Assembly (NCBI GenBank): GCA_039636795.1
Contig: CP143430.1
Coordinates: 3,534,001-3,598,000, forward strand
Direction of reading: 5' to 3'
Source: Micrococcaceae bacterium Sec5.1
Lineage (GTDB): Bacteria > Actinomycetota > Actinomycetes > Actinomycetales > Micrococcaceae
DNA length: 64,000 nucleotides
The notes under the pieces were generated by a model. That model did no database searches. It had not been told where the DNA came from and saw only the letters and a list, made by a program, of their open reading frames with translations. This document shows, piece after piece, positions 44,623 through 54,081 of the stretch. The position numbers and the translations under genes are program-made. Each line of letters begins with the position of its first letter. The first letter of the stretch is position 1.

Positions 44623-45735
44623 CTAAACCAGGCGCGTCAGCCAGCCGTGGGTGTCCTCCACTGTGCCGGTCTGGATCCCCAGGAGTTGCTGGCGGATGGC
44701 CATAGTGGTTTCGCCAGCCTTTGCGTCCTCAGATCCGATGAATTCCGTGGCGTCCTTGAGGACACCGATCGGGGTGATCACTGCTGCCGTACCGCAAGCG
44801 AAGACTTCAACAATGTCGCCTGAAGCTACCCCATCGCGCCACTCATCGAGCGTGATCTTGCGCTCGGAAACCTCGCGGTCCATGTCCTTGGCAACCTGGA
44901 TCACGGAAGAACGGGTCACACCTTCCAGGATGGTGCCGGTCAGTGCGGGAGTAACCAGCGAGCCGTCCTTCATGACGAAGAAGACGTTCATACCGCCGAG
45001 TTCTTCCACGGCGTCGTCGTTGAAGTGGTCCAGGAAAAGTACCTGCTTGCAGCCGTTGGCCTCAGCTTCCTGCTGGGCAATGAGCGAGGCGGCGTAGTTG
45101 CCACCGCACTTGGCTGCACCTGTTCCACCGCGGCCCGCGCGTGCATACTCACGGGAAATCCAGATGGAAACGGGCTTCAGTTCGCCACCGAAGTAGTTAC
45201 CGGCGGGAGAGGCAATGACACGGAAGGATACTTCCCGGGCCGCCCGCACACCGAGGAAGGCCTCGGTGGCGATCATGAAGGGGCGCAGATACAGGGCTTC
45301 ACCGTCGCCGGAAGGAACCCATTCCTTGTCAGCCTGCACGAGCTCGCGGATTGCACCCAGGAAGTATTCCTCGGGCAGTTCCGGGAGAGCCAGGCGGCGG
45401 GCCGATTTGTTCAGGCGTGTAGCGTTCGCTTCCGGCCGGAAGGTCCACACGGAACCGTCGGCGTGGCGGTATGCCTTAAGGCCCTCAAAGATCTCCTGGC
45501 CATAGTGCAGCACTGCAGCCGAGGGATCCAGGGAGATAGGTCCGTAGGGCTCGATCCGGGCGTTCTGCCAACCGCCATTGCCATCGGCGTCAACTTTGTA
45601 GTCGACGACGGCGGTGTGGTCGGTGAAGTAATCGCCAAAGCCCGGGTTCGCCAGGACGGCTGCACGCTCCTCAGCAGACTTCGGGGTTTCCGAAAGCTGC
45701 TGGCTGAATTCGACGCCGTGGGCAGTCTGAGTCAT
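44623..45735 (-). CDS. ilvE: Branched-chain amino acid aminotransferase
   Basis: The 370-residue fold-type IV PLP enzyme contains HYGQEIFEGLKAYRHADGSVWTFRPEANATRL, CGGNYAASLIAQQEA (region of the PLP lysine and its neighbours), ELGGMNVFFV and SGDIVEVFACGTAAVITPIG. It makes valine, leucine and isoleucine from their 2-oxo acids. GGAGGAAAC precedes the ATG. It lies downstream of leuB in the same direction with a 117-bp gap. Confidence 0.95.
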   Translation of the reverse strand: MTQTAHGVEFSQQLSETPKSAEERAAVLANPGFGDYFTDHTAVVDYKVDADGNGGWQNARIEPYGPISLDPSAAVLHYGQEIFEGLKAYRHADGSVWTFRPEANATRLNKSARRLALPELPEEYFLGAIRELVQADKEWVPSGDGEALYLRPFMIATEAFLGVRAAREVSFRVIASPAGNYFGGELKPVSIWISREYARAGRGGTGAAKCGGNYAASLIAQQEAEANGCKQVLFLDHFNDDAVEELGGMNVFFVMKDGSLVTPALTGTILEGVTRSSVIQVAKDMDREVSERKITLDEWRDGVASGDIVEVFACGTAAVITPIGVLKDATEFIGSEDAKAGETTMAIRQQLLGIQTGTVEDTHGWLTRLV

Positions 45736-45852
45736 GTTTCCTCCACAGTCAGCTACCTGGTGGCGCGAAACGGGTCCCGGAGGAAGCGGTTCGGCGGTGG
45801 ACCAGGGAAGCAGGTAAATAATTCAACACAAGCTTACGCCTGACAAATGGGC

Positions 45853-46905
45853 CTAAAGTGCGGCCGCAATGGCATCGCCGATCGCCGCAGTAGTGCGCGG
45901 CTCGCCGGTGCGGCTTTCGACGTCGGCGACGACTGCCGCCTCGATCTTACGGGCCGCCGTGGTGTAGCCAAGGTGGTCCAGGAGGAGCACTGCGGAGAGG
46001 ATGGCCGCGGTGGGATCGGCTTTTTGCTGTCCGGCGATATCCGGTGCTGAGCCGTGAACGGGTTCGAACATGGACGGTGCTGTGCGGTCCATGTTGATGT
46101 TGCCCGATGCCGCCAAGCCGATGCCGCCCGTAACGGCAGCTGCGAGGTCGGTCAGGATGTCGCCGAAAAGGTTGTCGGTGACGATGACATCGAAGCGCGA
46201 GGGATCGGTAACCATGAAGATGGTTGCAGCATCGATGTGCAGGTAGTCGTGCGTGACCTCGGGGAATTCGCTGGCCACAGCTTCAACGGTGCGCTTCCAC
46301 AAGTGTCCGGCGAAGACCAGGACGTTGTGCTTGTGGACAAGGGTGACGTGCTTGCGGGGACGTTCGCTGGCGCGGCGGAATGCATCCCGGACCACGCGCT
46401 CCACGCCGTGTGCAGTGTTAAGGGAGACTTCCGTGGCAACCTCATGCGGCGTGCCACCGCGCAGGGTGCCGCCGTTGCCGACGTAGGGACCTTCGGTGCC
46501 TTCGCGGACAACAATGAAATCGATGATGCCGGGGTTTGCCAGTGGGCTCCCGACGGTTCCGTACAAGCGTGACGGCCGCAGGTTCACGTAGTGGTCCAGG
46601 CTGAAGCGGAGCTTGAGCAGCATCTCGCGCTCGATGATGCCGGAGGGAATCCTGGTGTCACCCGGAGCGGCTCCCACTGCACCAAAGAGAATGGCATCAC
46701 GCGTGCGGAGGTCTGCGAGGACCTCGTCCGGCAGGGTCTCGCCCGTCTCAAGCCAGTGCTGGGCACCGAGCTTGTAGTGGGTCTGCTCAAGGGCTACACC
46801 TTCTGCGGCGACAGCCTTTTCGAGGACCTTGACGGCTTCGGCGATGACCTCGGGGCCAATGCCGTCGCCGGGGATGACAGCGAGATTGATGGACGATGCA
46901 CTCAT
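45853..46905 (-). CDS. leuB: 3-isopropylmalate dehydrogenase
   Basis: With the ATG at 46905 the protein has 350 residues and begins [20 protein letters not shown]. The active-site and NAD segments are [30 protein letters not shown] and [22 protein letters not shown]. It oxidises 3-isopropylmalate in leucine synthesis. The in-frame TTG at 46941 gives an unlikely extension that coincides with the -35 element. No ribosome-binding site precedes the ATG, and the -10 hexamer is 5 bp away, so the mRNA is probably leaderless. Confidence 0.94.
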   Translation of the reverse strand: MSASSINLAVIPGDGIGPEVIAEAVKVLEKAVAAEGVALEQTHYKLGAQHWLETGETLPDEVLADLRTRDAILFGAVGAAPGDTRIPSGIIEREMLLKLRFSLDHYVNLRPSRLYGTVGSPLANPGIIDFIVVREGTEGPYVGNGGTLRGGTPHEVATEVSLNTAHGVERVVRDAFRRASERPRKHVTLVHKHNVLVFAGHLWKRTVEAVASEFPEVTHDYLHIDAATIFMVTDPSRFDVIVTDNLFGDILTDLAAAVTGGIGLAASGNINMDRTAPSMFEPVHGSAPDIAGQQKADPTAAILSAVLLLDHLGYTTAARKIEAAVVADVESRTGEPRTTAAIGDAIAAAL

Positions 46906-46910
46906 AGGTC

Positions 46911-46941
46911 TATCTAGCCAAGCAATCCACATGCTGGTCAA
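46911..46941 (-). promoter_or_regulatory. leuB promoter, leaderless type
   Basis: On the minus strand TTGACC (46941-46936) and TAGATA (46916-46911) are 19 bp apart, and the ATG begins 5 bp after the -10. Just upstream is GAGTGAGACG, a half of the TCTCA/TGAGA palindrome seen at ltbR. Confidence 0.4.
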
Positions 46942-47028
46942 AATCGTCTCACTCCTCGAACATTCTAGTGGAGCGAATCAGACCAGGGCATGACGCCCGG
47001 GCCCATAGCCAGCACATAGAGTCTTACC

Positions 47029-48213
47029 GTGGATAGAAGGCACGAGATATACGAATGGTTCCGGATCAACCGCTTCAAGGTAGACATGACGGCCATGTGC
47101 TTGCTGGTCCTCTTGTTCGGACCTGTCTATCTTGTGGCCGACCGCCCCTTGCTCTTTTTCATCTCCTGCGGCCTGCTGTTGCCCCTGGCGTGGCGACGCA
47201 CGCGTCCCGTGGTCGCGGCCGCCGTCGTGGTTTTGGTGTGTCTGATCCAGTGGTCGGTTGGCGCGGAGCCCGTGGCCGGCCAGATCGCGGTTCCCCTGGT
47301 CATCTATGCCACCGCTGCCTATGGACCGGCATGGGCGAGCCGGACGGTCCTGCTGCTTGGTTTGCTGGGCGGCGTCATGCTCACCACGCGCGAATACTCG
47401 AGCCCCGCGGAGTCCGGCATCATGGGCCTAACGATCGGGGCCCTCTACACAGTCCTCATCTGGATGCTGGTGCTGGTCAGTTGGACGCTGGGCGACCTTA
47501 CCCGAGTACGGCGGCTCCAGCTCCAGGCCCTTGAGGACCGAACCCGACGCCTTGAAATCGAGCAGCAACAAGAGCGCCAATTGGCCGCAGCTGATGAACG
47601 CTCCCATATTGCTCGGGAAATGCACGACATCGTGGCGCATTCCCTGTCCGTCATCATCACCCAGGCCGATGGTGCCCGGTACGCTGCCGCCGCAAAGCCG
47701 GAACTGGCCACCGAAGCGCTGGCCACGATCGCTGCGACGGGCCGGGATTCCCTCGGTGAGATGCGACGGCTGCTCGGCGTGCTGCGCTCGGACCAGGAGG
47801 CGCCGACAAGGCCCCAACCGAGGCTTTCCGATCTTGATGAACTCCTTCTGGGCTTCCGCGCTGCCCGGCTCAAAGTCTCCTTCGAACAACTCGGCACGCC
47901 TCGCCGGGCACTGCCGGCAGGTGCCGAACTCACGGCCTACCGGATCATTCAGGAAGCCCTCACCAATGTCGTGAAGCATGCCGGACCCCAAGCGGATGCG
48001 AGTGTGATTCTCACATGGCAGAGTCGCGGTTTAGAGCTGAACATCGCCGACGACGGTCGCGGCGCCGCCGCTGATCCGCCCACCTCGGGTGGGGGAAACG
48101 GCCTCCGGGGCATGGCCGAGCGCATCTCGCTCTACGATGGTTCCTTGACCGCAGGCCCTTTGCAGGGCGGCGGTTTCCGTGTGTCCGCTTTCATTCCCTA
48201 TTCGGAGGCCTAA
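47029..48213 (+). CDS. Sensor histidine kinase (NarL-partner type)
   Basis: The 394-residue protein has an N-terminal region with about five hydrophobic segments (residues 15-155), a HisKA_3 dimerisation domain with phospho-acceptor His199 in REMHDIVAHS, and an HATPase region (ALTNVVKHAG, NIADDGRGAAADPPTSGGGNGLRGMAERI). The start codon is GTG; no ribosome-binding site is apparent. The cognate regulator begins 3 bp after its stop. Sensors of this class next to ABC exporters often respond to envelope-active compounds; the signal here is unknown. Confidence 0.92.
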   Translation: MDRRHEIYEWFRINRFKVDMTAMCLLVLLFGPVYLVADRPLLFFISCGLLLPLAWRRTRPVVAAAVVVLVCLIQWSVGAEPVAGQIAVPLVIYATAAYGPAWASRTVLLLGLLGGVMLTTREYSSPAESGIMGLTIGALYTVLIWMLVLVSWTLGDLTRVRRLQLQALEDRTRRLEIEQQQERQLAAADERSHIAREMHDIVAHSLSVIITQADGARYAAAAKPELATEALATIAATGRDSLGEMRRLLGVLRSDQEAPTRPQPRLSDLDELLLGFRAARLKVSFEQLGTPRRALPAGAELTAYRIIQEALTNVVKHAGPQADASVILTWQSRGLELNIADDGRGAAADPPTSGGGNGLRGMAERISLYDGSLTAGPLQGGGFRVSAFIPYSEA

Positions 48214-48216
48214 GCC

Positions 48217-48930
48217 ATGCTTGAACACCCCGCACCCATCAGGGTGGTGCTCGTCGATGACCAGCACTTGGTCCGCTCGGGGTTCGGCATGCTGATCAAT
48301 TCCCAACCCGATCTCCAGGTGGTGGCAGAGGCAGGCAACGGAATCGAGGCAGTCCAGGCCCTCAGTGCCACCACGGCGGATGTGGTCCTGATGGATGTGC
48401 GCATGCCGGGCATGGACGGCATTGAAGCCACGAGACGCATTTTGGAACAGGCAGCCGGCCAGCCGTCGGGCTCCCAGCGGGCGGAGGTCAAAATTGTGGT
48501 CCTCACCACCTTCGACCTTGACGAATATGCTTTGGCTGCGATCCAAGCAGGCGCCAGCGGGTTCCTGCTCAAAGACGCTCCGCCGGAGGAATTGCTGGAG
48601 GCCATCCGGACGGTCTACCGTGGCGACGCGGTGATCGCCCCATCCACCACGCGCAGGTTGTTGGACCATGTGGCTCCGCTGCTGAGAAAGCAAACGTCGG
48701 AACAAAGCGGGCACGCGGCCGCAGTGGAACGCCTCACCGCTCGTGAACGCGAGGTTTTCCAACTGATCGCCCAGGGCCAGTCCAATCCGGAAATAGCCGC
48801 AGGATTGTTTCTGTCAGAGGCGACGGTGAAGACCCACGTGGGCCACATTCTGGCCAAGCTTGGAGCCCGGGACCGCGTGCAGGTGGTGGTCATCGCCTAT
48901 GAGACAGGCGTGGTCGCCCCCGGAAGCTAG
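48217..48930 (+). CDS. Response regulator, NarL/FixJ family
   Basis: The 237-residue protein has a receiver domain (RVVLVDDQHLVRSGF; phospho-acceptor Asp60 in VLMDVRMPGMDG; conserved Thr/Lys in VVLTTFDLDEY and FLLKDAPPEEL) and a LuxR-type helix-turn-helix (LTAREREVFQLIAQGQSNPEIAAGLFLSEATVKTHVGHILAKL). It probably controls the ABC exporter that follows after 105 bp. Confidence 0.94.
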   Translation: MLEHPAPIRVVLVDDQHLVRSGFGMLINSQPDLQVVAEAGNGIEAVQALSATTADVVLMDVRMPGMDGIEATRRILEQAAGQPSGSQRAEVKIVVLTTFDLDEYALAAIQAGASGFLLKDAPPEELLEAIRTVYRGDAVIAPSTTRRLLDHVAPLLRKQTSEQSGHAAAVERLTAREREVFQLIAQGQSNPEIAAGLFLSEATVKTHVGHILAKLGARDRVQVVVIAYETGVVAPGS

Positions 48931-49035
48931 CGCATCGCTTTAAGCCTCGGTCTCAAACCACAGTATGAGTTGACCGTGCCTGGAATGCGTCCCTGGCCCG
49001 ATCCAGCAGCGCATCCCGGCACATAGCGTGAAAAC

Positions 49036-49830
49036 ATGACAACTTTCACGCCCCTCCCCCACAAAACAGGCAACGGCCGTCCCGCTGAATCCGATGCAGC
49101 CAGGCCACGCGCAGCAGTTGAGGCTTTCGCCCTGACAAAGAGCTACGGACGCGGCGATACAGGTGTCATGGCCCTGAACGAGGTATCGGTGGGCTTCGAC
49201 GCCGGCAAGTTCACCGCAATCATGGGCCCTTCGGGGTCCGGCAAATCCACGCTCATGCATTGCCTCGCCGGCCTTGATACAGCGGACTCCGGACGGATCG
49301 TCCTGGGCGGCACAGAGCTCACCGGGCTCAACGACCGCCAGCTCACCGCGCTTCGACGCGAGCGCATTGGCTTCGTGTTCCAGGCCTTCAATCTGGTGCC
49401 CACCCTCACAGCGGAGCAGAACATCACGCTGCCGCTCGCTTTAGCGGGAACAACCGCCGACGCCGGGTGGCTGGATACCGTAGTCAGCACCCTCGGGTTG
49501 ACGGACCGGTTGAAGCACCGACCACACGAGTTGTCCGGCGGACAACAGCAGCGCGTCGCCGTAGCCCGAGCGCTGCTGACGCGTCCCGACGTCGTGTTTG
49601 GCGACGAGCCGACCGGCAACCTGGACTCCAAAGCCGGCGGCGAAGTGCTTGCGCTCCTGCGTCGCAGCAGCCAGGAGATGGGCCAGACCATCATTATGGT
49701 CACCCATGATCCCGTCGCCGCAAGCTATGCAGACCGCGTGGTGCTGATGAGCGACGGCGGCTTGGTAGGCGAGATCCAGGAGCCGACAGCAGAATCAGTT
49801 TTGACGGCCCTCGGCAAGCTGGGGGCATAG
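49036..49830 (+). CDS. ABC transporter ATP-binding protein, MacB/LolD type
   Basis: The 264-residue protein has Walker A GPSGSGKST, the signature LSGGQQQRVAVARAL and Walker B VVFGDEPTGNLD, followed by TIIMVTHDP. LDTADSGRIVLGGTELTGL and RRERIGFVFQAFNLVPTLTAEQNI are typical of the lipoprotein-release/antimicrobial-peptide exporter group. It pairs with the permease that starts 3 bp later. Confidence 0.94.
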   Translation: MTTFTPLPHKTGNGRPAESDAARPRAAVEAFALTKSYGRGDTGVMALNEVSVGFDAGKFTAIMGPSGSGKSTLMHCLAGLDTADSGRIVLGGTELTGLNDRQLTALRRERIGFVFQAFNLVPTLTAEQNITLPLALAGTTADAGWLDTVVSTLGLTDRLKHRPHELSGGQQQRVAVARALLTRPDVVFGDEPTGNLDSKAGGEVLALLRRSSQEMGQTIIMVTHDPVAASYADRVVLMSDGGLVGEIQEPTAESVLTALGKLGA

Positions 49831-49833
49831 GGC

Positions 49834-52299
49834 ATGCTGCGCGTAGCTGTCTCCCAACTGACGACGCACTTCCGACGATTCGTCGCAATCGGGCTCGCTG
49901 TGATGCTGTCCGTTATGTTCCTCTCCGCCACTCTTATGGTGGGCGCGAGCACCAATGCTTCACTTGGCGCCAGCATCGGCGAGGCCTATCGTAACGCCGA
50001 TCTTATTGCTACATCCAAGAACGGTGAGGCCTTCAGCCAGGCTGCGGTGGATGCCGCGACGTCTGCACCCGCAGTCAAGGACAACTACGCCGAACGCTCC
50101 ACGTACGTGACGTTCGTCGCCGGCGGTGGTGAGCAGCAGGGCCGGCTGCGAAACACGGCACCGGCTTCCTTGGAGGGCGCCGTGTTGTCCTCAGGTTCCA
50201 TGCCGTCGCAGGCCAACGAAGCCGTCATCGACGTCAAGACCGCAGAGCATCTCGGACTCACTGTTGGAAGTACGCTCGAGCTGCACGGTGCCGGACCCGT
50301 CAAGAACGCCAAGGTGAAAGTTATCGGCCTGATTCAGGCCACGAATGATCCCTTCTCGTCCTCGGCGGCCCAGCTTGTCGCTTCCGAGTCTGTCCTGAAC
50401 GCTGTGCAGGATGCCGGAGCAGGCTATTCGGGACTGCAATTCATCCTCCAACCGGGCGAAGACGTCTCCGCAGCGAAGGAGTACATCGCGCACCGCATGG
50501 AAGCGGCAGGCGCCGATGCCCCCACCCTGGAAACCGCGCAGGAGAAGGTCACATCCACGGTCGCCATGCTGAGCGCCGGCCAGGATCAACTCACAGTGGT
50601 ACTGCTCGCCTTTGCCGGCGTCGCTATCCTCGTCTCCACTCTGGTGGTGGCCAATACGTTCTCCGTGCTGGTAGCCCAGCGAACAAGGGAACTAGCGCTT
50701 CTTCGGTGTCTCGGCGCGGGCCGGTCCCAAATCCGCGGATCCGTCATGCTGGAGGCACTGGTGGTCGGATTCATTTCCTCCGTGCCGGGCGTGCTTGCCG
50801 CAACCGCCCTCATGTACGGGCTCATCGCTTGGGCGAAGACACAGCCTGAACAGGCTTTTGCCACCCTGGCTGTACCACCGTCGGCAATCATCGCGGGCCT
50901 TGTGGCCGGAACGCTGCTGACCGTCATCGCAGCCCTCGTCCCCGCCAAAGCCGCTACCGCCGTCGCTCCCCTCGCTGCCCTAAGGCCCGCCGACGACGCT
51001 GCTGTTGGCAACCGGCGCGGCAAGGTCCGCCTGATTCTGGGTCTGGTGGCTCTCCTCGGAGGCGCGTCACTGCTGATTTTCGGCAGCACCACAGTCTCAC
51101 TGCTGATTGCCTTGTTCGGCGGAGCCCTCTCCTTTGTCGGGATCCTGCTGTGCTCAACCCTGTTCATCCCCACGGTGGTGGCCGTGGCAGGCCGCTTGGC
51201 CGCGCCTGTGGGTGTTCCCGGGAAGCTGGCTGCAGTCAACGCCACGCGCAACCCCGCCCGAACGTCGGCTACCGCCGCCGCACTGCTGATTGGCGTCACA
51301 CTGGTGTCCCTGATGATGACCGGCGCCGCAACCTCACGGCAAGCTTTCGACGATACCCTCGCTGAAAATTATCCGGTGGACCTTGCAGCGATGACCGCGG
51401 CGGATGACATGGGCTCCGGCGATGCGGCCGTATCCCGCATCAAGGCAATCGACGGCGTCAATACGGCAGTCCTGCTCCCGGCAGTTGGGACTCTTGCGCA
51501 GGCCACCCCTGATGGCGGAAATACCATCTATGCAATCTCCGCGGCCGATGCCGCGTCCGTGCTGCGCGACGGCGCACTGCAGCCGGGACCCGGTACCGTC
51601 TTCCTGCCCGAGGACTCCGGAGGCGGACCCGCGAAGATCTCGACGGCGGCCGGTTCCGTATCGCTTGATGCCAAAGTCCTGCGGACGCGCCATATTCCGC
51701 CATTCGTTGAGAAGTCCAGTCTTGCTTCCACTCCCCTACCGGAAATGCCCGGCATGGTGTGGGTGAAACTGGACGACTCGGTATCGGCGGACCGTGTCCA
51801 GGCCATTCAAAAGGAAGTGGCCACAGCCTTGGGCGTGCAGGAACGCACTGTCAGTGGCGCTGCCATCGAGCGTGTGACTTTTAACAGCATCATCGATGTC
51901 CTGTTGCTGGTGGTCACAGGCTTGCTGGGCGTGGCCGTGGTGATTGCGCTGATCGGCGTGGCGAACACGTTGTCCCTCTCCGTCCTTGAACGAACGCGGG
52001 AGAACTCCTTGCTGAGGGCACTGGGCCTGACGACGGGCCAACTCCGGGGAATGCTCGCGATCGAGGCCGTGCTCGTAGCCGGTGTGGCCGCAGTCCTGGG
52101 TGCGGGCATCGGCGTCGTCTATGGTTGGCTGGGCGCCCAGGCCGCTCTTGGCGGTGTGGCTGATGTTGTGCCAGCAGTTCCGTGGCTGCAACTCGCAACG
52201 GTGTTCGGCGTAGCCGTAGTGGCGGGTTTGCTGGCCTCCGTGCTTCCTGCCCATCGTGCAGCGCGCCTGTCCCCAGTGGAGGGTTTGGCCACGGCCTAA
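49834..52299 (+). CDS. ABC transporter permease with two FtsX domains
   Basis: The 821-residue protein has a first TM (about 15-40), an extracytoplasmic MacB-like domain, an FtsX core (AGVAILVSTLVVANTFSVLVAQRTRELALLRCLGAGRSQIR), a short second extracellular part and a second FtsX core (GLLGVAVVIALIGVANTLSLSVLERTRENSLLRALGLTTGQLRG). The C-terminal PAHRAARLSPVEGLATA is standard. This domain duplication is the usual actinobacterial form. It likely exports or senses a hydrophobic or peptide compound under the adjacent two-component system. Confidence 0.9.
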   Translation: MLRVAVSQLTTHFRRFVAIGLAVMLSVMFLSATLMVGASTNASLGASIGEAYRNADLIATSKNGEAFSQAAVDAATSAPAVKDNYAERSTYVTFVAGGGEQQGRLRNTAPASLEGAVLSSGSMPSQANEAVIDVKTAEHLGLTVGSTLELHGAGPVKNAKVKVIGLIQATNDPFSSSAAQLVASESVLNAVQDAGAGYSGLQFILQPGEDVSAAKEYIAHRMEAAGADAPTLETAQEKVTSTVAMLSAGQDQLTVVLLAFAGVAILVSTLVVANTFSVLVAQRTRELALLRCLGAGRSQIRGSVMLEALVVGFISSVPGVLAATALMYGLIAWAKTQPEQAFATLAVPPSAIIAGLVAGTLLTVIAALVPAKAATAVAPLAALRPADDAAVGNRRGKVRLILGLVALLGGASLLIFGSTTVSLLIALFGGALSFVGILLCSTLFIPTVVAVAGRLAAPVGVPGKLAAVNATRNPARTSATAAALLIGVTLVSLMMTGAATSRQAFDDTLAENYPVDLAAMTAADDMGSGDAAVSRIKAIDGVNTAVLLPAVGTLAQATPDGGNTIYAISAADAASVLRDGALQPGPGTVFLPEDSGGGPAKISTAAGSVSLDAKVLRTRHIPPFVEKSSLASTPLPEMPGMVWVKLDDSVSADRVQAIQKEVATALGVQERTVSGAAIERVTFNSIIDVLLLVVTGLLGVAVVIALIGVANTLSLSVLERTRENSLLRALGLTTGQLRGMLAIEAVLVAGVAAVLGAGIGVVYGWLGAQAALGGVADVVPAVPWLQLATVFGVAVVAGLLASVLPAHRAARLSPVEGLATA

Positions 52300-52302
52300 T
52301 CC

Positions 52303-52410
52303 CTCTCCCACATCAAACCTGCCAAATGAGAAATGCTCTCTCACTTCCTTTCCCTGAACAGGAGGAAGTGAGAGAGCATTTCTGATTAAGGGCTGCTATG
52401 TGAGAGAGCG
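52303..52410. repeat. Second inverted TGTGAGAGA array (2 + 2 copies)
   Basis: Forward GTGAGAGAG lies at 52368 and 52400 (32 bp apart). The reversed motif lies at 52303 (CTCTCCCAC) and 52336 (CTCTCTCAC), 33 bp apart. The inner pair forms the stem of the terminator between these convergent genes. Motif, period and mirror arrangement match the array at 44345-44545. Confidence 0.8.
52329..52383. terminator. Bidirectional terminator, ABC permease / metG
   Basis: A perfect 21-bp inverted repeat (52329-52349 with 52363-52383) surrounds a 13-nt loop. The stem contains one reversed and one forward copy of the TGAGAGAG motif. The convergent genes end on either side. Confidence 0.85.
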
Positions 52411-52418
52411 AATGGTGC

Positions 52419-53978
52419 CTACGCTTCCGCTGGTTCCTCGTAGCGCGGGAAGATCGGCGTCGGAGCCGGAAGTTCAGTTCCCGGAACGATCGGCGTGGCG
52501 ATGGCAGCAAATTGCCTGGCATCGCCTTCGGGCTGTCCGAGCACCTCAAGGAGCTTGGCGGACGAGGAAGGCATCACCGGCTGGGCAAGGATCGCCACGA
52601 TGCGGACAACTTCCAGGGTGACGTACAGCACGGTATTCATGCGCTCGACGTCGGTCTTCCGCAGCACCCACGGGGCCTGATCGGCGAAGTAGGCATTGGT
52701 GTCGCCCAGCACTGTCCAGATAGCCTCAAGGGCGCGGCTGAACTCCTGCTTGTCAAAGGCGCCCCGGGCGGTAGCCAGCAATTCTCCGGCCTTGGCGAGC
52801 AGGGCGTTGTCCACGGCCGTGAACTCTCCGGGGACAGGAACCTTGCCTTCACAGTTCTTCGCGACCATGGACAATGAACGCTGGGCAAGATTACCGAAGT
52901 TGTTGGCCAGGTCCGAATTCATGCGGCCCACGATAGCCTCATGGTTGTAGCTGCCGTCGGCCCCAAAGGGGACCTCCCGGAGGAAGAAGAACCGGCACTG
53001 GTCCAGCCCGTACTGCGCCACGAAGTCCTGTGGGGCGACAACATTGCCCAGGGACTTGGACATCTTCACGCCGTTGTTGGTCAGGAAGCCGTGGATCATG
53101 ACGCGCTTGGGCAATGCCAGGCCGGCGCTCATGAGGAAGGCAGGCCAGTAGATCGCGTGGAAGCGGGAGATGTCCTTGCCTATGACGTGGACATCGGCAG
53201 GCCAGAATTTCCTGAAGGACTCGGACTCCACGTCCGGGTATCCGGCACCGGTGAGGTAATTCGTCAAGGCATCCACCCAGACGTACATGACGTGCTTCTC
53301 GTCGCCGGGAACAGGAACACCCCAGTCGAAAGTGGTGCGGCTGATGGAGAGATCATCAAGTCCGCGCTTCACAAAGCTGATGACCTCGTTGAACCGGGAC
53401 TGCGGCGCACCAAACTCAGGCTGGGCCTCATAGAGGGCCAGGAGTTTCTCCTGGTAAGCGGACAAGCGGAAGAAGTAGCTCTCCTCAGCAGTCCAGGTGA
53501 CGAGGGTGTCCGTCTCTTTCGAGTAACGTAGGCCGTCTTCCTTGACGACAGTATCGTCCTCAACGTAATACGCTTCGTCGCGGACCGAGTACCAGCCCTC
53601 GTACTTGGACAAGTAGATGTCACCGTTCGCTTCCATCTTCTTCCAGATGGCTTGCGACGCCGTGTAGTGGTCCGGGTCCGTGGTGCGGATGAAACGGTCA
53701 TGGGAGATTCCCAGGTCCTGGCTCATCTGCTTGAACGCCGCGGAGTTGCGGTCGGCGAGTTGCTTGGCGGTAATGCCTTCCTTCTCGGCCGACTGCTGCA
53801 TCTTGAGCCCGTGCTCGTCCGTGCCGGTCATGAAGAACACCTCATGTCCGTCGAGGCGCTTGAAGCGCGCCATGGCATCAGTCGCGATGACCTCGTAGGC
53901 GTGTCCGATGTGGGGCACGCCATTGGGGTAGCTGATAGCGGTGGTGATGTAGAACGGGGATTTCTCTGCAGACGTCAC
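52419..53978 (-). CDS. metG: Methionyl-tRNA synthetase
   Basis: The 519-residue class I enzyme has HIGH at 23-26 ([18 protein letters not shown]) and KMSKS at 305-309. The sequence between lacks the four-cysteine zinc knuckle of the longer E. coli enzyme, and the C-terminal tRNA-binding domain is missing, so it is the short actinobacterial/Bacillus-core type. The start is a GTG with no strong ribosome-binding site (AAAGG is 15 nt away). It charges methionine on initiator and elongator tRNAs. Confidence 0.95.
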   Translation of the reverse strand: MTSAEKSPFYITTAISYPNGVPHIGHAYEVIATDAMARFKRLDGHEVFFMTGTDEHGLKMQQSAEKEGITAKQLADRNSAAFKQMSQDLGISHDRFIRTTDPDHYTASQAIWKKMEANGDIYLSKYEGWYSVRDEAYYVEDDTVVKEDGLRYSKETDTLVTWTAEESYFFRLSAYQEKLLALYEAQPEFGAPQSRFNEVISFVKRGLDDLSISRTTFDWGVPVPGDEKHVMYVWVDALTNYLTGAGYPDVESESFRKFWPADVHVIGKDISRFHAIYWPAFLMSAGLALPKRVMIHGFLTNNGVKMSKSLGNVVAPQDFVAQYGLDQCRFFFLREVPFGADGSYNHEAIVGRMNSDLANNFGNLAQRSLSMVAKNCEGKVPVPGEFTAVDNALLAKAGELLATARGAFDKQEFSRALEAIWTVLGDTNAYFADQAPWVLRKTDVERMNTVLYVTLEVVRIVAILAQPVMPSSSAKLLEVLGQPEGDARQFAAIATPIVPGTELPAPTPIFPRYEEPAEA

Positions 53979-54013
53979 TCTAAGAAGTTACCTTTTTTTC
54001 GGATGGAATGACT

Positions 54014-54040
54014 GGACCGGCCGCAAATGACGGCCGGTCC
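54014..54040 (-). terminator. Hairpin between the ABC ATPase gene and metG
   Basis: GGACCGGCCG (54014-54023) pairs perfectly with 54031-54040 around CAAATGA. It follows the ATPase gene in the direction of transcription, but no T run follows on the minus strand, so termination is uncertain. Confidence 0.5.
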
Positions 54041-54081
54041 GGTCTGTGCCGGACATTCCGGCGAAGGAGCAGTCTTGCGGA

